Below are positions 43,129 through 51,443 of a stretch of 64,000 nucleotides of DNA, piece by piece; the first letter of the stretch is position 1; each line of letters begins with the position of its first letter. Position numbers and translations under genes: made by a program. The stretch comes from Psychrobacillus sp042945595 (lineage in GTDB: Bacteria > Bacillota > Bacilli > Bacillales_A > Planococcaceae), in assembly GCF_042945595.1 (NCBI RefSeq), contig NZ_CP168493.1:3534001-3598000 (forward strand), read 5' to 3'. The notes below the pieces were generated by a model. That model was not told the origin of the DNA, made no database searches, and worked only from the letters and a program-made list of their open reading frames with translations.

Positions 43129-43681
43129 ATTTTTTGTACTCCTCTTTCAAAATAGAGCAGATTACAGCGTCACAAAAACGTCCTTTTTCAAAGGAAGATT
43201 TCCGCAAAGTTCCTTCATAGATAAAACCTGCTTTTTCAAGCATCTTTTTAGAAGCTGTGTTTTCAGGATCATATAGAGCTTCGATTCGAAAGAGCCCCAT
43301 TTCTTCAAAGCCGTATTGTATTACATGTGGTAGAACCTCTGCCATAACCCCTTGTTGCCAATACTCCGGTGTTACTTCAAACCCTACTTCAGCTTTGAAG
43401 TGTTCCTTTTCCCAACTGTGATAACCACAGCTTCCGATTATTTTATTTTCATCTTTAGTTGCAATTCCCCAGCGAATGCCTGCGTTGTTCACAAAGCGTT
43501 TTTGCCAGTTTTCAATTAATTGAATAGCTTCATCCACATCCGTAAACGTATCCAAATCATAGTACTTTGTTACTTCATCTTTTGAAAAATAATGAAATAC
43601 TGCATTTGCATCACTTATTTCTATTGAACGCATTAGAAAACGTTCTGTCTCTATATGCGGAAAATTATTTAATGTAATCAT
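43121..43681 (-). CDS. RimJ/RimL-type GNAT N-acetyltransferase
   Basis: A 186-residue acetyltransferase of the ribosomal-protein-alanine type: ETERFLMRSIEISDANAV near the start, EVTPEYWQQGVMAEVLPHVI as motif A, and LYDPENTASKKMLEKAGF. The real acceptor is unknown. It is first in the RimJ-ANT-GNAT unit, whose three genes overlap by 8-10 bp. Confidence 0.85.
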   Translation of the reverse strand: MITLNNFPHIETERFLMRSIEISDANAVFHYFSKDEVTKYYDLDTFTDVDEAIQLIENWQKRFVNNAGIRWGIATKDENKIIGSCGYHSWEKEHFKAEVGFEVTPEYWQQGVMAEVLPHVIQYGFEEMGLFRIEALYDPENTASKKMLEKAGFIYEGTLRKSSFEKGRFCDAVICSILKEEYKKYE

Positions 43682-43759
43682 GAAATCCCTCCTACCAGTT
43701 TTATTCGTGAAGAATAATGAAAAATCCTTTGTAGGAGAGGTATTCGTTATTACAATTCT

Positions 43760-44962
43760 TTAAATTCTTTGTTCAGCATTTAAATATCCAATCAATTCAT
43801 CCATATCCATTTCTCCAATACTTCCTACTTTATGCTTTCTCACAGAGACCATACCATGCTCCATTTCCTGGTCTCCAATTATCAGCATATACGGATGCTT
43901 TTGCAGTGCGGCTTCGCGTATTTTCAAACCAATTTTCTCTATTCGGTCATCCATTTCAACGCGATATCCCTCTTGTTCAAGTCGTTGTTTTACTCCTACC
44001 GCATACGAAACATGTGCATCAGCTATAGGTAAAATTTTCACTTGAACAGGTGCCAGCCAAAGTGGAAAGCTTCCTTGAAAATGTTCCAAAAGAATAGCGA
44101 TAAAACGTTCGATGGATCCATAAATTGCACGGTGAATCATAATTGGTTGATGAAGTTGATTGTCCTCGTCGATATATTGACAATTGAACTTTTCAGGCAT
44201 TTGAAAATCAAGCTGCACTGTTCCACATTGCCAACTACGTCCAAGAGAATCTAAAATATGAAAATCTATTTTAGGACCATAAAATGCCCCGTCCCCTTCA
44301 TTTACTTGATAATCTAATTGTTTTTTCTTTAAAACTGATTCAAGCGCTAGCTCTGCTTGATCCCAAACTTCTACTGCACCCATAAAATCTTCTGGACGAG
44401 TAGAAAGCTCTATTCTATAGCTAAAACCAAACTCTGAATAAAATTCATCCACTAAATCCAGCACTTTATCTATTTCAGTTTCTATTTGTTCCTCACGTAC
44501 AAAAATATGTGCATCATCTTGAGTAAATGCACGTACCCGTAACAGTCCATTTAATGACCCTGATAGTTCATGACGGTGAACTAATCCAAGCTCTGCATAT
44601 CGAATTGGCAGTTCTCTATAGCTTCTTTTTTTGCTGTTGAAAATCAATACAGCACCGGGGCAACTCATTGGCTTAATCGCATATCTTTGATTATCTACAT
44701 CCGCAAAATACATATTTTCATGATAATGATCCCAGTGTCCAGACTTTTCCCAGAGTTCTTGCTTCATCATGATCGGAGTTTTAATTTCTTGATATCCTGC
44801 TCGTTGATGCTTTATTCTCCATAGATTCTCAAGCTCATTTCGTAACACCATACCCTTCGGCAAATAAAATGGCATCCCTGGTGCTTCCTCCATCGACATA
44901 AATAATTCTAATTGCTGACCTAACTTCTGATGACTTAATCTTTCCTCTACTTTTACTGACAT
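43760..44962 (-). CDS. thrZ: Threonyl-tRNA synthetase, short form lacking TGS and editing domains
   Basis: A 400-residue class II synthetase. Full-length bacterial ThrRS is about 640 residues; here the chain begins at the catalytic core (HQKLGQQLELFMSMEEAPGM, residue 11) and ends with the anticodon-binding domain (about 305-400). The zinc ligands C101 (MSCPGA), H152 (DDAHIF) and H277 (MIHRAI) and motif 2 VHRHELSG are intact, so it should charge tRNA-Thr but cannot clear Ser-tRNA itself. Two tandem Thr T-boxes precede it. GGAGG is 8 nt before the ATG. The symbol thrZ is by analogy (tandem T-boxes); B. subtilis ThrZ is full length. Confidence 0.85.
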   Translation of the reverse strand: MSVKVEERLSHQKLGQQLELFMSMEEAPGMPFYLPKGMVLRNELENLWRIKHQRAGYQEIKTPIMMKQELWEKSGHWDHYHENMYFADVDNQRYAIKPMSCPGAVLIFNSKKRSYRELPIRYAELGLVHRHELSGSLNGLLRVRAFTQDDAHIFVREEQIETEIDKVLDLVDEFYSEFGFSYRIELSTRPEDFMGAVEVWDQAELALESVLKKKQLDYQVNEGDGAFYGPKIDFHILDSLGRSWQCGTVQLDFQMPEKFNCQYIDEDNQLHQPIMIHRAIYGSIERFIAILLEHFQGSFPLWLAPVQVKILPIADAHVSYAVGVKQRLEQEGYRVEMDDRIEKIGLKIREAALQKHPYMLIIGDQEMEHGMVSVRKHKVGSIGEMDMDELIGYLNAEQRI

Positions 44963-44995
44963 TGTAATTCCTCCAATTTATTATTTTGTTAAATA

Positions 44996-45230
44996 CAAAA
45001 AGACCACACCCATCCCGGTAAAGGGACGAGTGTGGTCGTGGTTCCACCCTAATTTTGCAACACAAAGAATATATTGCTCTCATACAAGATAACGGTTTTC
45101 CCGATTATGGATAATCACATGAATGCTTTCCCCATAATAGCTCCAAGGTGGTAAATCATTCGGTTTCCTTCAGGGCTCTCAGCCAATGACCCTGTTCTCT
45201 GATAAGAAAAATGAAAATGACTCATATCCT
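44996..45230 (-). promoter_or_regulatory. T-box riboswitch (Thr), gene-proximal copy
   Basis: The T-box AGGGTGGAACCACG (45037-45050) with the variable base A fits a tRNA with a U discriminator, as for tRNA-Thr. A terminator hairpin GACCACAC.../...GTGTGGTC (45002-45037) with T-run abuts it. TTTACCACCTTGG (near 45145-45155) offers the Thr specifier ACC in the stem I position. It is almost identical to the distal copy. Confidence 0.9.
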
Positions 45231-45257
45231 TTTCTTCGCTTCATTATTTGATTATAA

Positions 45258-45529
45258 ATACAAAAAGACCACACCCATCCCCGGTAAAGGGACGAGTGTG
45301 GTCGTGGTTCCACCCTAATTTTGCAACACAAAAAATGTATTGCGCTCATACAAGATAACGGTTTCCCGATTATGGATAATGGCATTCATTGTTTTCCCCA
45401 TAATAGCTCCAAGGTGGTAAATCATTCGTTTTTCTTCAGGGCTTTCAGCCAATGGCCCTGTTCTCTAATAAGAAAATAGGAAAATGATTCATGTCCTTTT
45501 CTTTGCTTGTTAATTTTCTGAAACTGATT
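45258..45529 (-). promoter_or_regulatory. T-box riboswitch (Thr), promoter-proximal copy
   Basis: The same parts in the same order: specifier ACC (45413-45418), T-box AGGGTGGAACCACG (45303-45316) and a terminator hairpin (about 45267-45303) with T-run. The terminator stem and T-box region match the other copy base for base over about 60 nt apart from one extra C, indicating recent tandem duplication. Confidence 0.9.
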
Positions 45530-45535
45530 TTGATT

Positions 45536-45564
45536 AGTATATGCAACAAAAAGAAAATCGTCAA
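45536..45564 (-). promoter_or_regulatory. Sigma-A promoter for the T-box/thrS leader
   Basis: On the minus strand TTGACG (45559-45564) and TATACT (45536-45541) are exactly 17 bp apart. The transcript would begin near 45529 with a leader of about 565 nt containing both T-boxes. Confidence 0.75.
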
Positions 45565-45577
45565 GGTCTTTGTTTGC

Positions 45578-46915
45578 TTATTTTCTTCCTATTCGCTTTG
45601 CCAATTGTTGTAAAGGATCCCAAACCCCGTTGTATGGTGGTGCATAGGCAAGATCTAAATCTAATAAATCACTTATCGTCATTTGATGGTAAAGTGCCGT
45701 AGCTAACACATCAATTCGTTTATCTACTCCATTTCCACCTATGATTTGGCCTCCTAGTAGTGATTGATTTTCTTTTCGATAGAGTAATTTGATGTGCATC
45801 GTTTCCTTTCCAGGGAAATAACTCGCAATATCGGTTGCTTGCTGCATATGTGTTTCGTACGGAATGCCAAGCTGCTCCACTTCTTTTTCAGAAAGTCCAG
45901 TTTTACCAAGGGATAAATCAAAAAATTGCATAATGGATGTACCAACAATCCCTTTGAATTCTTCTCTTACATCTTCCATCATATTGAGTCCAGCCAAACG
46001 ACCTTGCTTGTTAGCTGTAGTACCTAGAGGGATGTAATCATCTTTTTGTTTGATTCGATGAAAATGTGTTGCACAATCTCCTGCTGCATAGATGTTTTCC
46101 ACATTTGTTTCTAACCGAGCATTAACAACGATTGCTCCATTAGGTAGTGTACTAATTCCTGTATCCTTTAAAAATTCTGTCGTCGGTTTTACACCTATTG
46201 CTATTAACACTAAATCGGTTTGGTAGCTTCCTTTGTTCGTTATGACCGATTCTACTCTTTTCCCACCAGCAAACGATTTTACTTCTTCATTCAAGATTAC
46301 TTCTACATGGTGGTCGGCAGCTTCTTTGTGAATAAAAGTTGCCATGTCTTTATCAAAAATGCCCGCTAATTGATCTCCGCGCTGAATAATTCGCACTTTC
46401 TTTCCTAGACCTGCAAAGTTCTCCGCCATTTCTAGACCAATATAACCTCCACCGATAATCGTCACCTGATGTGCATTTTCTAAATCAGCTATAATCTCTT
46501 CTGTATTAGGTATTGTTTTAATCGTATGAATTCCAGCTAAATTACTTCCATCCCATTTAGGAATAATTGGACTAGCTCCTGTAGCTATAAGTAGTCGATC
46601 ATAGTTTACTTCAAATGTATCTTTTGTTTGCAAGATGTTTCCCGATACTGTTTTTTTTGCTACATCAATATTGGTTACTTCATATCCCGTCTTTGCGTCA
46701 ATTCCATACTTACTTCGAAATGTTTCGACGCTTCTTGCAATAACATCCTCAAAAGATGGAACATGCTTTCCAACTACATAAGGTAAACCACATTGTCCAT
46801 ACGAATATATATGTCCTTTTTCGAGTGTAGTAATTTGAGCAGTCGGATCCTTTCGAACAATTTCCATTGCGGCACTCATTCCTGCCGCATCACCACCAAT
46901 AATTACGTACTGCAT
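45578..46915 (-). CDS. cdr: CoA-disulfide reductase
   Basis: A 445-residue FAD- and NAD(P)H-dependent oxidoreductase that reduces CoA disulfide, maintaining the CoASH pool used by Gram-positives with little glutathione. It has FAD motif GGDAAGMSAA (7-16), a single redox cysteine C42 in YSYGQCGLPY (as in CoADR, not CxxC), NAD motif GGGYIGLE near residue 154, and TNVENIYAAGDCA near residue 272. The C-terminal dimerisation domain ends with DLAYAPPYNGVWDPL. AGGGAGGG precedes the ATG. Confidence 0.9.
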   Translation of the reverse strand: MQYVIIGGDAAGMSAAMEIVRKDPTAQITTLEKGHIYSYGQCGLPYVVGKHVPSFEDVIARSVETFRSKYGIDAKTGYEVTNIDVAKKTVSGNILQTKDTFEVNYDRLLIATGASPIIPKWDGSNLAGIHTIKTIPNTEEIIADLENAHQVTIIGGGYIGLEMAENFAGLGKKVRIIQRGDQLAGIFDKDMATFIHKEAADHHVEVILNEEVKSFAGGKRVESVITNKGSYQTDLVLIAIGVKPTTEFLKDTGISTLPNGAIVVNARLETNVENIYAAGDCATHFHRIKQKDDYIPLGTTANKQGRLAGLNMMEDVREEFKGIVGTSIMQFFDLSLGKTGLSEKEVEQLGIPYETHMQQATDIASYFPGKETMHIKLLYRKENQSLLGGQIIGGNGVDKRIDVLATALYHQMTISDLLDLDLAYAPPYNGVWDPLQQLAKRIGRK

Positions 46916-47031
46916 AAATCTCCCTCCCTATAAGTTTCTACCTTCCTATTACTATACCCATAATTACTAAAACGAACTTAAAGATTCTTTATGCATACAA
47001 CTAGTGATAATTCGACTGAAATAACCTTCTC

Positions 47032-48672
47032 TTAATTGTTATTCATTTGACTATCTAAAAAGGTAAGTTCCTCCTCAATCAATTTAGTATCCAGCCGCTC
47101 AAATAATGGCGAAACAAATGATAAAATGTAGCTTTTCTTTTGGATTACTTTCCAACTAAATCTATCAAGATTCAACATTTCCTTTACTGCTGCACTAGAG
47201 AATGGAAGAAATGGTTCTAATATTTGGGAGACGTTTGCAATGATGAAAACACAAGTAAAGAGAGTATTATCACATGAATCTTTGTCTTCATTAATTTGTT
47301 TCCATGGCTGCTCCGCATCAAAGTATCTATTGGCAGATCTTATAAAATCGAAGACCTGATCTATCGCTTGTTTAAAGTGTCCTGATTCAATTAACCCTCC
47401 AACTATGTCATACAGGCTCTCCATCTTTTCTTTTATTTCAATATTTATCACTCCGCTCGAAATATTCCCACCATATGACTTTTCAATAAATTTCAACGTA
47501 CGATTGATGAAATTCCCATATGCTCCGAGTAACTCTGAATTATGACTTAAAATAAATTCCCTCCAAGAAAAATCCGCATCCCGGTTTTCCGGTGCATTCG
47601 TCGTTAAAAAGTATCGGATAGAGTCTGATTGATATTTTTCTAAAATGTATGGCACCCAAACTGCCCAATTTTTACTCGTAGAAAGTTTCTTTTTCTCCAA
47701 TGTTAAATACTCATTAGAGACAATATGTGTAGGTAAGGAATGATTGTTAATTCCTAATAATATCGCAGGCCAAATGATTGTATGGAATGGAATATTGTCT
47801 TTTCCATGCACATAGTAAGAAGTCGTATTTTCGCTCCAAAATGCTTCGTCATTCGTCCCCTGAAGAGATGCCCATTCCTTACTTGCAGAATAATAACCTG
47901 AAACTGCTTCAATCCAAACATAGACCTTTTTATCCTCATAACCTATCACAGGTATACCGACACCATTAGGCAAATCTCTAGATGCTGCTCGGTCAATGAG
48001 TCCTTCATGAAGATATCTCTCAGACAAATTCAGTGCATTTTCTCTCCAGTGATGTTTCGTTTTTGCTGTATAATAATACGATTCGAGTTCCTTTTGAAAT
48101 TGACTTAAGGCGAAATAAAAATGCTCTGTTTTTTTCACTATTGGTGCATTTCCACATATTTTGCATTTTGGATCAAGTAAATCTAATGGATCTAGAATAG
48201 TTGAACAATTATCACATTGATCTCCTCTTGAAGGATGTAAGCAATTCGGGCAAATACCCTCCACGAATCGATCCGGAAGAAATTGATTGTCATGCTCACA
48301 ATACGTTTGATCAATTTCCTTTTTATAAATATGACCGTTTTCGAGCAAGGTCAAAAATATATTTTGGACAATCCGATGATGAAATACTCCATCTGTCCGT
48401 GTGTATAAATCATAGGTGAATCCTAGCTTTGTAAAACATTCTTGAAATTCCTTATGATAACGATTTGCGATTTCTCTTGTTGTGGTACCTTCTTGGTTTG
48501 CTCGAATGGATATAGGTGTTCCATTGCAATCACTTCCAGAAACGTATAACACATTTTCTCCTTTTAAACGATAATAGCGGGCCAATATATCCCCTGGTAA
48601 TAAAGCTGCAATATGCCCTAAATGCAACGATCCATTGGCATATGGCCAAGCTCCTCCAATAAAAATACTCAT
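47032..48672 (-). CDS. metG: Methionyl-tRNA synthetase, MetG (multi-zinc-knuckle) type, probable second copy
   Basis: A 546-residue class I synthetase. The HIGH motif is HLGH (residues 17-20) and the KMSKS equivalent is KLSTS (329-333). Three CxxC pairs (C141/C144, C153/C156, C170/C173) mark the elaborate zinc insertion of the MetG type, unlike the simpler MetS usual in Bacillus. Bacilli with two MetRS often use this type as an inhibitor-resistant second enzyme; whether a first copy exists lies outside the window. No C-terminal Trbp111-like domain is present. A Met T-box controls it. Confidence 0.87.
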   Translation of the reverse strand: MSIFIGGAWPYANGSLHLGHIAALLPGDILARYYRLKGENVLYVSGSDCNGTPISIRANQEGTTTREIANRYHKEFQECFTKLGFTYDLYTRTDGVFHHRIVQNIFLTLLENGHIYKKEIDQTYCEHDNQFLPDRFVEGICPNCLHPSRGDQCDNCSTILDPLDLLDPKCKICGNAPIVKKTEHFYFALSQFQKELESYYYTAKTKHHWRENALNLSERYLHEGLIDRAASRDLPNGVGIPVIGYEDKKVYVWIEAVSGYYSASKEWASLQGTNDEAFWSENTTSYYVHGKDNIPFHTIIWPAILLGINNHSLPTHIVSNEYLTLEKKKLSTSKNWAVWVPYILEKYQSDSIRYFLTTNAPENRDADFSWREFILSHNSELLGAYGNFINRTLKFIEKSYGGNISSGVINIEIKEKMESLYDIVGGLIESGHFKQAIDQVFDFIRSANRYFDAEQPWKQINEDKDSCDNTLFTCVFIIANVSQILEPFLPFSSAAVKEMLNLDRFSWKVIQKKSYILSFVSPLFERLDTKLIEEELTFLDSQMNNN

Positions 48673-48704
48673 TTTGCCATCTCCTTTTTAAATTTAAAAT
48701 TAAA

Positions 48705-48989
48705 TACAAAAAACCCCGTCCTAAAAAAGGACGAGGTTAAACTCGCGGTACCACCTAAATTTATAAACAACTCTCGTTGCTTACCTTAGTGAGTATCAAA
48801 AATTAATACTCCGGCTATTATAACAAGTGCCGATTCTTGTCGTAGCTTACTAGTATGAATACGTTCAGTACGAAGCTCAGAGACCATTTTCAAATAAGTG
48901 TTTTTTACTTCTTTTCAGCAAACGAAGCTCTCTTTTAAAAAAACAACATCATTTTACTTTTCTCTTCATGGCATTTCAGATATTTGATT
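48705..48989 (-). promoter_or_regulatory. T-box riboswitch (Met)
   Basis: T-box AGGTGGTACCGCG (48744-48756) with variable T fits the A discriminator of tRNA-Met. The terminator hairpin pairs AACCTCGTCCT with AGGACGGGGTT (48712-48738, minus strand) before a T-run. GAAAATGGTCTC (near 48881-48891) gives an ATG specifier in the stem I context. It occupies the 48673-49103 gap together with its promoter. Confidence 0.85.
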
Positions 48990-48995
48990 TATAAG

Positions 48996-49024
48996 AATAT
49001 ACCAAAAATATACGCACAAGTAAA
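48996..49024 (-). promoter_or_regulatory. Probable promoter of the metG T-box leader
   Basis: On the minus strand TTTACT (49019-49024) and TATATT (48996-49001) are 17 bp apart. Transcription would start near 48989. Confidence 0.55.
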
Positions 49025-49066
49025 CAGGTTAATCTCTGCCTAAAAGTAATAATTTCACTAAAAACA

Positions 49067-49101
49067 AAACCGGATGAAGAAACTCACTCTTCATCCGGTT
49101 T
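49067..49101. terminator. Terminator after the HhH-protein gene
   Basis: AAACCGGATGAAGA (49067-49080) and TCTTCATCCGGTTT (49088-49101) pair perfectly. It separates the fabI unit from the metG promoter. Confidence 0.88.
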
Positions 49102-49103
49102 AA

Positions 49104-49307
49104 TTATTTTTTTAAAGCAAAAGATAACCCTTTTTCTGCAAGAGCGATATGAAGCCGGTTCATTCCGTTTTTTCCTATACCATGAAGCTCCATAACTTCT
49201 GCTTCTGTAAACTCCGATAATTGTTCAAAGTTCTCAATACCTATTGCTGCAAGTGCACGTTGCCCTGGACTAGCAAGTATTCCTTTAAAATCATTCTTAG
49301 TCGTCAT
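49104..49307 (-). CDS. Small helix-hairpin-helix protein
   Basis: A 67-residue protein resembling the RNA polymerase alpha C-terminal or HhH fold: LASPGQRALAAIGIENFEQL then VMELHGIGKNGMNRLHIAL, with the GIG hairpin near residue 44. It probably binds nucleic acid, but nothing more is evident. It follows fabI by 24 bp with a GGGGAG ribosome site. Confidence 0.75.
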   Translation of the reverse strand: MTTKNDFKGILASPGQRALAAIGIENFEQLSEFTEAEVMELHGIGKNGMNRLHIALAEKGLSFALKK

Positions 49308-49331
49308 TACGCACTCCCCTCAATTTGAAAG

Positions 49332-50111
49332 TTAGCCCATAATATTATATCCAGAATCCACGTAAACGATTTCTCCTGTTACACCTCTAGATAAATTACT
49401 TAGCAGTGCAACCGTCATATCTCCTACTTCTTCAGCTGTAACATTGCGTTTTAAAGGAGATGTTTCTTCAATTTTATGCAAAATAGTGTTAAAAGAAGAG
49501 ATTCCTTTTGCCGCTAGAGTACGAACAGCTCCAGCAGAAATAGCATTCACACGAATATTATTTTTCCCTAGGTCTAATGCCAAGTATTTAACAGATGCCT
49601 CTAGTGATGCTTTTGCTATTCCCATTACGTTATATCCTTCCAACACGCGCTCTGCTCCTAAATACGACATCGTAACAATAGCGCCGCCTTCAGTCATGAA
49701 AGGCGCAGCTTCTCGAGCTGCAGCAATAAGTGAGTAAGCACTCGTATCTTGCGCAAACGCATAGCCTTCTCTAGAAGTATTAATAAAATCGTTCTTTAAA
49801 TCTTCCGCATTCGCAAAGGCAACTGAGTGAACCACTCCGTGAATCACACCTACTTCTTTCCCAATTGTTTCAAATGCAGATTTGATACTATCATCACTAT
49901 TAACGTCACATTCAACTACTAGTTTTGCTTCCAAATTATTATCAGTTAAAGCTTTTTCAATTTTACTTAAAGAACGTTCTTTACGGTAAGTAAAAATGAC
50001 ATTTGCTCCCACTTCAAACAGTGATTTAGCTACTCCCCATGCAAGACTACGTTCATTTGCAACACCCATTACGACTATATTCTTATCTTTTAATTGAATT
50101 AAATCTTTCAT
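49332..50111 (-). CDS. fabI: Enoyl-[acyl-carrier-protein] reductase FabI
   Basis: A 259-residue short-chain reductase catalysing the last step of fatty acid elongation with NADH or NADPH. FabI features are visible: the late-glycine nucleotide motif GVANERSLAWGVAK (16-29), catalytic Y150 and the Tyr-x6-Lys pair Y160/K167 (YNVMGIAK), and NAISAGAVRTLAA. It is the triclosan target class. A FapR operator overlaps its promoter region. TGGGAGG lies 6 nt before the ATG. Confidence 0.95.
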   Translation of the reverse strand: MKDLIQLKDKNIVVMGVANERSLAWGVAKSLFEVGANVIFTYRKERSLSKIEKALTDNNLEAKLVVECDVNSDDSIKSAFETIGKEVGVIHGVVHSVAFANAEDLKNDFINTSREGYAFAQDTSAYSLIAAAREAAPFMTEGGAIVTMSYLGAERVLEGYNVMGIAKASLEASVKYLALDLGKNNIRVNAISAGAVRTLAAKGISSFNTILHKIEETSPLKRNVTAEEVGDMTVALLSNLSRGVTGEIVYVDSGYNIMG

Positions 50112-50151
50112 ATGAACCTCCCATTTATTATCGCAATATACTATACCTATT

Positions 50152-50170
50152 ATTAGTACCAGTTACTAAT
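50152..50170 (-). promoter_or_regulatory. FapR operator upstream of fabI
   Basis: ATTAGTACCAGTTACTAAT is a near-perfect palindrome that closely matches the FapR consensus TTAGTACCTGATACTAA. It lies 41-59 bp before fabI, next to TATAGT-like -10 sequence. FapR represses fatty acid genes and is released by malonyl-CoA. Confidence 0.88.
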
Positions 50171-50332
50171 TTTATTTTATCATAATTCCTTCCTTTTGTA
50201 CTATCCTCCCTCCTATTTTGGTTTTAATTCTTTTTACTACAGGATTATCGTGGCAACTAATAGATAGGAGCTGTAATAAATGGGCTACAAAATGGATTTT
50301 AATTCACCCAAGAACTTCGTCTGGATTTTTTA

Positions 50333-50400
50333 TTGACAAATGAAAGCTCCTACAATATTCTAGGTAGTGATTAGAGAAAACGTTTTCGTAAAACGTTTTC
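50333..50400 (+). promoter_or_regulatory. Promoter and two LacI-type operators of the rbs operon
   Basis: TTGACA (50333-50338) and TATTCT (50356-50361) are 17 bp apart. Just downstream, GAAAACGTTTTC (50376-50387, perfect palindrome) and AAAACGTTTT (50390-50399) are two LacI/GalR-type operator cores with the central CG, 13 bp apart centre to centre. This suggests autorepression by the RbsR-like protein, possibly also CcpA. The rest of the 50112-50427 gap is featureless apart from the FapR site. Confidence 0.7.
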
Positions 50401-50427
50401 CTAACTAAAGGAATAGGTGATACAGAT

Positions 50428-51432
50428 ATGGGAAGATTAACAATTAAGGATATTGCAAGAGAAGCAGGTGTTTCAATAACTACTGTTTCCAGGGTATTAA
50501 ATAATAAAGCAGAAGGGATGTCAAAAGAAACACGTGAAAAAGTTTTGCAGGTAATGGAAGAGTTAAATTACCAACCCAATAAGTTAGCACGTGGTCTAGT
50601 GACAAAGCGTTCCAATATGCTTGGTTTAATCGTCCCAAATATCTCCAACCCTTTTTTCCCAGAGCTTTGTAGAGGGGCTGAAGATGAGGCAAATCAAAGA
50701 GACTATAGCCTCATCATTTGTAATTCAGATGATCAATCCCAAAAAGAAGAAAACTATTTACGATTGTTGCAAGAACAACAAGTAGATGGGGTTTTACTTT
50801 CAAGTAAGAATCGACTATCTCAGACTAGCAAAGATAAATTAGAGAGTGGAAAGATAGCTTATGTATTATTTGATCGTGGGGAGGAAGCAAGTAACCACTC
50901 CGGTGTTTTTTTAGACAACGAAAAAGGAGGTTATATTGCTGGAAAGCATTTGACTGACTTAGGCCACACAAAAATTGCATGTATGACGGGACCTTCAGAG
51001 ATTCTGAATGCACAACAACGTCTTTCTGGATTTCAACGTGCTTTAACAGAAGCTACTATAGAACTTCCTAAATCGTTTATCTTAGTTGGTGACTTTAAAA
51101 TGGAAGTAGCGTATCTAGTTGCAAAGAAATTTCTACAGAAAAACTCCGTGTCCGCAATATTTGCCAGCAATGACTTAATGGCATGTGGAATTTATCAGGC
51201 TGCTCATGAGCTAGGAATCCAAATTCCTGAACAACTGTCCATCGTCGGATTTGATGATATTCCTTTAGTAACTGCTTTAATCCCAAAACTAACTACCGTT
51301 AGACAAGGTACATATGAAATGGGAAGAAAAGCAATAGAACTACTCATAAATGAAATTGAAAACAATTCATCTGAGGGAGTAGTTTTCGACCCCGCTTTAA
51401 TCGTTAGAGAAAGTACGAAAAAAATAAAATGA
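50428..51432 (+). CDS. rbsR: LacI-family repressor, RbsR-like
   Basis: A 334-residue repressor. The N-terminal HTH (TIKDIAREAGVSITTVSRVL) and hinge helix (PNKLARGLVTKR) are followed by a periplasmic-binding-like sugar domain (about 62-330) with LIVPNISNPFFPEL. It heads an operon with a nucleoside hydrolase and ribokinase, so ribose or a nucleoside-derived sugar is the likely inducer. Confidence 0.85.
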   Translation: MGRLTIKDIAREAGVSITTVSRVLNNKAEGMSKETREKVLQVMEELNYQPNKLARGLVTKRSNMLGLIVPNISNPFFPELCRGAEDEANQRDYSLIICNSDDQSQKEENYLRLLQEQQVDGVLLSSKNRLSQTSKDKLESGKIAYVLFDRGEEASNHSGVFLDNEKGGYIAGKHLTDLGHTKIACMTGPSEILNAQQRLSGFQRALTEATIELPKSFILVGDFKMEVAYLVAKKFLQKNSVSAIFASNDLMACGIYQAAHELGIQIPEQLSIVGFDDIPLVTALIPKLTTVRQGTYEMGRKAIELLINEIENNSSEGVVFDPALIVRESTKKIK

Positions 51433-51443
51433 GGTGTAATGAA

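Noticed and set aside
47032..48672. metG considered as isoleucyl or other class I synthetase
   Set aside because: PYANGSLHLGH, the CxxC pairs and a Met-specifier T-box identify MetRS.
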